Shown: in pieces, positions 60,601 through 64,000 of the stretch
Numbering within the stretch: position 1 is the stretch's first letter
Layout of the letters: every line of letters begins with the position of its first letter
NCBI RefSeq assembly: GCF_042477335.2
Contig: NC_091251.1
Location: forward strand, 34,054,501-34,118,500
DNA: 64,000 nucleotides
Direction of reading: 5' to 3'
DNA from: Ovis canadensis
Lineage: Eukaryota > Chordata > Mammalia > Artiodactyla > Bovidae
Made by a program: the position numbers and the translations under genes
Notes under the pieces: generated by a model
Told to the model about the DNA's origin: nothing
The model's input: only the letters and a program-made list of their open reading frames with translations
Databases searched by the model: none

Positions 60601-63600
60601 GAGCACTTTTGTAGTCAACAGATGAGCATTTTGAGCATCTACTGAGTGCTTTTTTGAATGGGTAGAGACAGCTTCACATATTACATTAGTTCAGAGATGC
60701 CCATGATTAATCATTTCTGTTAAGTTCCCAATCACTTTTTGCCCAACAGATCTGCACACACCCCACCCCGTTCCCAGTAACAGTTCTCTGACTTCCCTTA
60801 TGTACTCCAGAGCCCTCACTTTGGAGCCCTTGCTCCAAGAAGAGGCCTTCATGCTTTAGGCAAGGTCCCCTTGCCCTGTTTATCTTTTTCTTTTTGGCTC
60901 CTGCAGACCCTGGGGCAGGGTGACCTTATTAAAGACTCTGTGAAACAAAGTTGTCTGTCTTCTCTTTAGAGATACCTCTCCCCTCCTTTACTGGTAATTC
61001 AGAAAGCACCTCTGCTTATTCTTTCCTTTCCTCTCCCTGAAGTAGTAACACGTGGTCATTGCTGCCGTAAGCAGCCAGTTACTATATAGTGATTAGATAG
61101 TGCCAAATCTTATCCCACCTTCCCACCTTGAACCAGCTGATCAGTTTTCAATGTTCCATGCCTGGCTTCTGGGATAGAGGAAGATGGACACCTAAAATAT
61201 TGCTCATGACCCTCCCCTCTGTCTCTGTTCAACTTTGGCCGTGTTATCTTCCTTCTTACCATTTTTTCACTCCCAGTTCTGCTGTTTCCTTTCTTTCTAT
61301 TCTCTGGAATCTTCCAAGCAAACAGCTGTAACTTTGTCCTCTCCACCCAGCCCCCTCCCCCGCCCCCCAGGAAGACAAGGAGAGAGCACCCTTTCCCTTT
61401 GGGGTTAGGCCTCGTTAGCTGTTGTAACCTGAGAAAAGAAGGGAAAGGGCCAGGCCTATTGAGCCAGCAGTGAGCTCCGAGTAGCTTGCCAGAGGATAAG
61501 AACCTTGCTCACTCAGCGCCCTCCCTCTCTCCTTTCTCCTCCCCTGCTGCAGCAGGGCCCTCCCCCATCCGCACACACAGGCTGCTGGGTAAGTGGCAAG
61601 ATGGCTCCCCTGCATGTCTCCGGCTGATCGCCACCGCTCCGCCAGTACAATAGAGCCAGCCACTACCAGCAGCCTGGCCCTCCTCCTCCTCCTCCTCCAG
61701 AGAGACCAATCCAGCCGAATTCGGGGTTTGCCGTGAGGACTTAACGCTTATCTCTTAAAATCCAGATCTATTTTAGCCTCCCCTCACCACCACCACCTCT
61801 CCTTCCATTTACCATTTTTTGGATCCCAGTTGCTGCATCTTGATTTTCTCTCTCTGGATCGGGTGGCTGGGGAGGAGGTGGTGGGATCTTGGGACAAGGA
61901 AGGTGTTCTGTTTTGTTTTTTTAAATTTTTTAGGATTTTTTTGTTTGGTTTTTGTTATTTCTTCCATTCCAGAAAGGGATAAACAGCACTTCCAGGGGGA
62001 GAAAAAAAATCATGTTATCAGAAAGCAAAGAAGGGTGAGAGCTTCACATTTCCATGTATCCTTTTTCCCTACCGCTCTAGCCCTCCTCATCTCCCTTCTC
62101 TTCCCCATGGCTTTCATTCCGTCTTTCGTTTTGGTTTGTTTTCAGTCATTCTGCTTTCCCCCTTTGTCCTTCCTGCCTGATTTCTAATTGGCCTCACTTG
62201 CCCTCTCTGTGTGGGAAATAGGTATTTTTTGGATGAGCCTTTTCTTTAGATTCAGGCAGTTGAATCTCGTGTTTCTGTGGGAGCCTATTAGCTGGGGGCA
62301 CAGTTCCGATTTTCTCCCCACCCCCCTTCCCGTGCATCCCTCCCATGCTCTGGGGAGGCTGTTCTGACCTCTGAGTGTCAGGCAGCCTGTCGAGAATGCC
62401 GAATTTTCTGGTGCTGGTTATCAGCCTGTGGAGGCTTGGCTTCCCCTCTCTTGAGACTTAGAGAGGGGACCCTGTTCATCTTGATTTGTTCCCCACCCTC
62501 CCCTCCCCACCACAGTGTTTGGGTGGTAGTGGGGGTGAGATTAGAGATACAAGTTAGGGATGAAGACAGAAAAAAGAAGTTGGGAAGCTAGTTTATCTGA
62601 AGTGAACCTCTGAGATTCATTGCCTGCAGTGGGACCCTACTTGTGTGATTTGGAGGGGTGGGGGAGTGGGTTCAGTAGGGGGCGGGGGGACCGGGGGGAG
62701 GGATGCGTGGTGTGGGGGAGGGTGTGTCCTGACTGGGAGGCCTGCTCTCTTTATCTCTTGGAAGTTGGAATAAGGGAGTGGGAGAAACTGGGCGAAAGCC
62801 GAATGTAAGAACAATTCCTACACCTCTGAGCAGGTAAAAGTGGCCTGGTTCTTCTCTGAGCTTTCATACTTTGGCAGTGTTAATTTTTCCTTTTTGATTA
62901 GAGAGAGTCCTTGAAGCTTGAACCCTCACCAGCCCTACTCTCCCTACAGCCCCCACCCCACCATTTCTCCATTCCTGGTGTCTCCAGATCTGTGGGTCAT
63001 TAGGCTTTTACCCTAAGCAGTTGATTAAACAACAAAGTTGGGGTCATTTGCTACAGCCTTGGCTGCTCTTTCTCATCTTTTTAAGGACTTGGGCTTCCCT
63101 TAGTTTCTCATGCAATTTGGGAGTGCCCGTGACCACGGGCTGGGGATGCCCTGGGGTTGTGGGCAAATAACAGTCACTTTTGAGGGACTTTTCAGAGAGG
63201 GATGTTGCTCCTCTTCATATGAGAAGAGTACTCTTGTGAATTACCTAAGAGCATTGGAGTCCTGACCTCACACATCACAGCTTTATCCCATCTGGGCAGT
63301 GGGAGGATGTGGTTGCTGTGATCTGTGCTCTTTCCCCTAGGAAAAAGGTTGTCTGCTTTTCCATTGGGGGCAAAGTCTCTAGATTGATCTGAAAAGCAGC
63401 CCTCCCAACCCCACCCAAGTACTGAGGCATGGAGGTTTCCTTGACCCAAAACCTAACATCTTGTTCTCTCTTCCCCTTGGTTCTTTCCTGCCCCCCAACC
63501 AATCCCCATATGACAGTGAGGAGAAGGAGGAAGTGACCATGGACGCAAGTGAAAACAGAGCTGAAAATGAGGTTCCAGAGCCCCCCATGCCTATTGCAGA

Positions 63601-63658
63601 CCAAGTCAGCAATGATGACCGCCCAGAGGGCAGTGCTGAGGATGAGGAGAAGAAAGAG
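33314..63658 (+). CDS. ACIN1: ACIN1 (Acinus), first nine coding exons, partial gene
   Basis: Acinus is a nuclear protein of the exon-junction/ASAP complex (with SAP18 and RNPS1) that links splicing to apoptotic chromatin condensation. Exons 33314-33625, 35174-35239, 37131-37242, 37662-37781, 52700-52788, 53505-54752, 55186-55401, 55875-55990 and 63517-63658 join in consistent phase to 807 codons of a protein of about 1,340. Visible parts are the N-terminal SAP DNA-binding domain ([20 protein letters not shown], about residues 75-94), a Glu/Arg-rich coiled stretch ([20 protein letters not shown]), a Glu run, and Ser/Arg repeats. The RRM and C-terminal SAP18/RNPS1-binding part lie beyond the window. 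The start was chosen by match to the human N-terminus ([19 protein letters not shown]); in-frame ATGs also exist upstream at 33050, 33179 and 33263. Confidence 0.96.
33626..35173 (+). other. ACIN1 intron 1
   Basis: CpG-rich at its start, with one complete Bov-tA SINE (34405-34622). Otherwise I see nothing identifiable. Confidence 0.7.
34405..34622 (+). mobile_element. Bov-tA SINE, young-looking
   Basis: Complete element with head ttccctggtggctcagaggt, an intact B-box-like ggttcgatccc and an ACTC-repeat tail. A perfect 14-bp target-site duplication (agtacggttttggg) lies at 34391-34404 and 34623-34636. Confidence 0.95.
35174..35239 (+). CDS. ACIN1: ACIN1 coding exon 2
   Basis: 22 codons, [20 protein letters not shown] and SQ, completing the C-terminal edge of the SAP region; acceptor ataccag, donor GTAAGA. 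Confidence 0.95.
35240..37130 (+). other. ACIN1 intron 2
   Basis: AT-rich intronic DNA. I see no exon and no clear recent transposon. Confidence 0.6.
37131..37242 (+). CDS. ACIN1: ACIN1 coding exon 3
   Basis: 112 bp from [20 protein letters not shown] to EAAELE plus one base; a charged helical stretch. Acceptor tctgtgcag, donor GTAAGT. Confidence 0.95.
37662..37781 (+). CDS. ACIN1: ACIN1 coding exon 4
   Basis: 120 bp encoding [20 protein letters not shown] through LELSRHSP, then one base of a split Arg codon; donor GTACGT. It is followed by the 14.9-kb intron with the provirus. Confidence 0.94.
39350..39462 (-). mobile_element. BOV-A type SINE fragment
   Basis: Reverse SINE body from ttgctaagtcgtgtttgact to gaatactggagtgggtt. 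Confidence 0.85.
39976..40870 (-). repeat. Provirus 3' LTR
   Basis: About 895 bp. On the minus strand it starts TGTCGGGAGC and ends GGACTCCGGCA. A TATAAAAG lies at 40092-40099 and an AATAAA at 40070-40075, the close TATA/poly(A) spacing expected of a betaretrovirus-type LTR with a very short R. Confidence 0.9.
40843..43014 (-). pseudogene. Provirus env remnant (broken)
   Basis: Four main open pieces in different frames are seen: an Arg-rich leader (42742-43014), surface-subunit pieces (42272-42566 and 41774-42265), a piece spanning the subunit junction with an RPKR-type cleavage site followed by a hydrophobic segment (41202-41702), and a C-terminal piece with a membrane anchor (40843-41112). 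Stops and frameshifts between them rule out an intact product. Confidence 0.8.
40871..40892 (-). other. Provirus polypurine tract
   Basis: On the minus strand an A-run followed by AAAAAGGGGGAGA abuts the 3' LTR. Confidence 0.75.
43095..43556 (-). pseudogene. Provirus integrase core remnant
   Basis: The D,D-35-E core is recognisable (TVDTFSH, then KTDNAPAY, then [16 protein letters not shown]). A frame break separates it from the zinc-binding part. Confidence 0.85.
43601..44191 (-). pseudogene. Provirus RNase H and integrase N-terminal remnant
   Basis: RNase H motifs TDGSANG, SAQRAEL, LLTDSRY and GNALAD are all in one open frame, followed by a His-His zinc-binding start of integrase. Confidence 0.85.
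44350..45440 (-). pseudogene. Provirus reverse transcriptase remnant
   Basis: The catalytic YMDD box is present near 44905. The palm and connection parts are recognisable, but stop codons, at least one frameshift and a T-run insertion (45113-45128) break the frame. Confidence 0.85.
45104..45137. repeat. Poly(T) insertion with short target duplication in pol
   Basis: A run of about 16 T is flanked by tcctgtagat on both sides (45104-45113 and 45128-45137, sharing boundary T bases). It looks like an A-tail-only retroinsertion. Confidence 0.6.
45446..45880 (-). pseudogene. Provirus protease remnant with G-patch-like end
   Basis: The aspartic protease active-site motif LDTGAD is visible near 45840 and a Gly-rich G-patch-like segment (GKGLGKDQ) near 45535. 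A frameshift separates them, and a BovB LINE interrupts the 5' side. Confidence 0.75.
45886..47110 (-). mobile_element. BovB (RTE) LINE nested in the provirus
   Basis: 5'-truncated element. The long open frame 46200-47123 carries reverse-transcriptase motifs [19 protein letters not shown] and [10 protein letters not shown], followed after a frameshift by [20 protein letters not shown]. It ends in the typical ACTGAACT-type tail. It lies in the same orientation as the provirus and so inserted after it. Confidence 0.9.
47370..47579 (-). pseudogene. Provirus gag remnant (nucleocapsid-like)
   Basis: A Lys-rich segment is followed by a degraded Cys-x-x...Cys knuckle-like element and a Pro-rich end. 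It follows the matrix part almost directly, which shows the internal deletion. Confidence 0.5.
47640..48176 (-). pseudogene. Provirus gag remnant (matrix and proline-rich part)
   Basis: The frame opens Met-Gly, as in myristoylated matrix proteins, then shows a betaretroviral matrix-like helical region and a Pro-rich stretch with PPPP runs. It ends in a poly(F)-coding A/T run. The capsid coding region that should follow is essentially absent. Confidence 0.75.
48308..48325 (-). other. Provirus primer-binding site
   Basis: On the minus strand TGGCGCCCA begins one base after the 5' LTR and matches the 3' end of Lys-tRNA. The rest of the site has diverged. Confidence 0.7.
48327..49124 (-). repeat. 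Provirus 5' LTR
   Basis: About 798 bp, clearly homologous to 39976-40870 but lacking about 90 bp present in the other copy (roughly 40255-40320 and nearby). Base differences are scattered throughout. Confidence 0.9.
50733..50858 (-). mobile_element. CHR-type tRNA SINE
   Basis: Antisense CHR (gatattagttccctgaccag then ggatcaaacccgggccccag) ending at the head complement accaccagggaattccc. Confidence 0.88.
50862..50985 (-). mobile_element. L1 3' end fragment
   Basis: T-run followed by aattggagtatagttgaata and atgtttcaggtgtacagtag, the antisense ruminant L1 3' end. Confidence 0.75.
51160..51520 (-). mobile_element. Older L1 fragment
   Basis: Matches the widely shared mammalian L1 antisense pattern gaggttcacagcaaaattgc, then attatcaacattgcacacca, then gggtttggacaaatgacatg, then tttcactgccctaaaa. 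Confidence 0.7.
52700..52788 (+). CDS. ACIN1: ACIN1 coding exon 5
   Basis: 89 bp encoding [20 protein letters not shown] and ERRSSRVRQ; acceptor tttgatag, donor GTAACT. Confidence 0.93.
52789..53504 (+). other. ACIN1 intron 5
   Basis: AT-rich DNA. I see no identifiable feature. Confidence 0.6.
53505..54752 (+). CDS. ACIN1: ACIN1 coding exon 6 (large; acidic and Ser/Arg tracts)
   Basis: 416 codons. It has a run of 18 Glu followed by three Asp (53613-53675), a Pro/Glu-rich middle with [18 protein letters not shown], and an SR domain with [20 protein letters not shown] and [11 protein letters not shown] near its end. Acceptor tctttcag, donor GTAAGT. Confidence 0.96.
55186..55401 (+). CDS. ACIN1: ACIN1 coding exon 7
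   Basis: 72 codons from [10 protein letters not shown] to VTQRLQPDR; acceptor atttctttag, donor GTAGGG (weaker than its neighbours). Confidence 0.94.
55875..55990 (+). CDS. ACIN1: ACIN1 coding exon 8
   Basis: 116 bp, [20 protein letters not shown] through SERIHHT plus two bases; donor GTAAGT. Confidence 0.95.
58221..58256 (+). repeat. Perfect 18-bp tandem duplication
   Basis: Two exact head-to-tail copies of ttccctgagggattctag. Confidence 0.9.
58901..58971 (+). repeat. 36-bp tandem duplication
   Basis: Two copies, 58901-58936 and 58937-58971, sharing gttcaaacataaatgtctat; one base indel between them. Confidence 0.9.
59107..59312 (+). mobile_element. Bov-tA SINE
   Basis: tRNA-like head (ctggtggctcactggtaaag), body (ctctccagtattcttgcctg) and diverged tail. 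Confidence 0.85.
60200..60340 (-). repeat. MIR SINE relic
   Basis: Antisense MIR pattern: gatattgttattaccccaac, then tttacagataaagaaactga, then acacagagaggatcag. Confidence 0.65.
61380..62011 (+). promoter_or_regulatory. ACIN1: Putative internal promoter / 5' UTR for short ACIN1 isoform
   Basis: The stretch has raised GC, a CCT-repeat tract (about 61680-61698) and a good donor-like CTGG|GTAAGT at 61589 that may mark a second alternative non-coding exon. No TATA box is obvious. The assignment rests on its place just upstream of the 62012 start. Confidence 0.45.
62012..62034 (+). CDS. ACIN1: ACIN1 alternative first coding exon (short Acinus isoform)
   Basis: ATG opens MLSESKE plus GG before a GTGAGA donor at 62035. 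Joined to exon 9 it gives [14 protein letters not shown], which I recall as the start of the short human Acinus isoform, in the correct phase. This predicts an internal promoter upstream in intron 8 that would make a protein lacking the SAP domain, the Glu run and the exon 6 Ser/Arg tract. Confidence 0.8.
62650..62730 (+). repeat. G-rich tract with quadruplex potential
   Basis: Many runs of three to six G occur within 80 bp in ACIN1 intron 8, about 620 bp after the alternative first exon. Confidence 0.6.
63517..63658 (+). CDS. ACIN1: ACIN1 coding exon 9
   Basis: 142 bp encoding [20 protein letters not shown] and [15 protein letters not shown] to EDEEKKE; acceptor catatgacag, donor GTAAAT. 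The entry phase accepts both exon 8 and the alternative exon at 62012. Confidence 0.95.
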
Positions 63659-64000
63659 GTAAATACCCAAGCCACCTACTGGGCTGGGTGGGCAGGAGTG
63701 GACCTAGGGGAGAGAGTAGAACATTCCAGTGATCCCTCTTCCACAGTGGGATAGCTTAAAAAAGGGACTAGGCAAAGATTTGGATCAGGACAGGGCCAAG
63801 GGAGAATTCGCTGGTTTAGCCAGGGAGACCCCGTGTGATGGGACAGGACTCCTTCATCCCCCTTTCCTTGTTGGGGAAGTAGTGCAGTTGGGGAAGTTTG
63901 TTACCACCCAGAAAGTCAGTTAATGGCCCTTTATCTAAGACCCAGGCTTAGCTTTCCCTGCTGCCTTCTCCAGCTTCTCCCTGTGGTAGCCCCCTAGCTT

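Larger units (their letters stand above)
55991..63516 (+). other. ACIN1 intron 8 (7.5 kb)
   Basis: Holds two small tandem duplications (58221-58256 and 58901-58971), a Bov-tA SINE at 59107, a MIR-type relic at 60200-60340, the putative internal promoter and alternative exon (61380-62034), and a G-rich tract at 62650-62730. Confidence 0.7.

Overview
The window is vertebrate nuclear DNA from a ruminant, most likely a bovid (cattle, sheep or goat; I cannot separate these by eye). The evidence is dense ruminant-specific retroposons (Bov-tA and BOV-A2 SINEs, CHR-type tRNA SINEs, BovB LINE pieces), a betaretrovirus-like provirus, and split genes with GT-AG introns. Gene order matches the mammalian block SLC7A8 - CEBPE - CIROP - C14orf119 - ACIN1 (human 14q11.2), read here with SLC7A8 on the left.

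Layout. 1-5.8 kb: the last three coding exons and long 3' UTR of SLC7A8 (+). 5.8-14.7 kb: intergenic DNA with SINE and BovB pieces, an orphan CpG-rich patch near 8.5-8.9 kb and a complex inverted duplication at 10.9-12.1 kb. 14.7-16.3 kb: the complete two-exon CEBPE gene (+), 281 codons. 16.3-24.1 kb: CEBPE downstream DNA, including a 122-bp-period tandem duplication about 5.7 kb downstream carrying C/EBP-like and GATA-like motifs. 24.2-30.3 kb: a decayed CIROP gene (+), an M8 leishmanolysin-like metallopeptidase. 30.5-31.6 kb: the C14orf119 coding exon and 3' region (-), convergent with the CIROP remains. 33.3-63.7 kb: the first nine coding exons of ACIN1 (+), with the rest beyond the window. 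ACIN1 intron 4 holds a 9.15-kb antisense endogenous provirus with a BovB insertion inside it. ACIN1 intron 8 holds the alternative first exon of the short Acinus isoform.

The most striking content is the CIROP relic. Remnants of almost the whole protein are recognisable in order: signal peptide, the C-L-H-D-E segment, the R-P-L-A segment, an intact HELLHALGFS zinc motif, the Cys-rich region, and the transmembrane segment and tail. They are broken by stop codons, frameshifts, a GT-to-AT splice donor change, two SINE insertions inside exons with target-site duplications, and a minisatellite grown inside the signal-peptide exon. CIROP is a left-right organiser gene reported lost in vertebrate clades without motile cilia in that organ, even-toed ungulates included; this window appears to show that loss directly.

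Functionally the live genes are unrelated housekeeping or lineage genes: a neutral amino-acid exchanger (SLC7A8), a granulocyte transcription factor (CEBPE), a small conserved protein of unknown role (C14orf119), and an exon-junction/splicing and apoptosis factor (ACIN1). C14orf119 and ACIN1 are head to head and probably share a CpG-rich bidirectional promoter.
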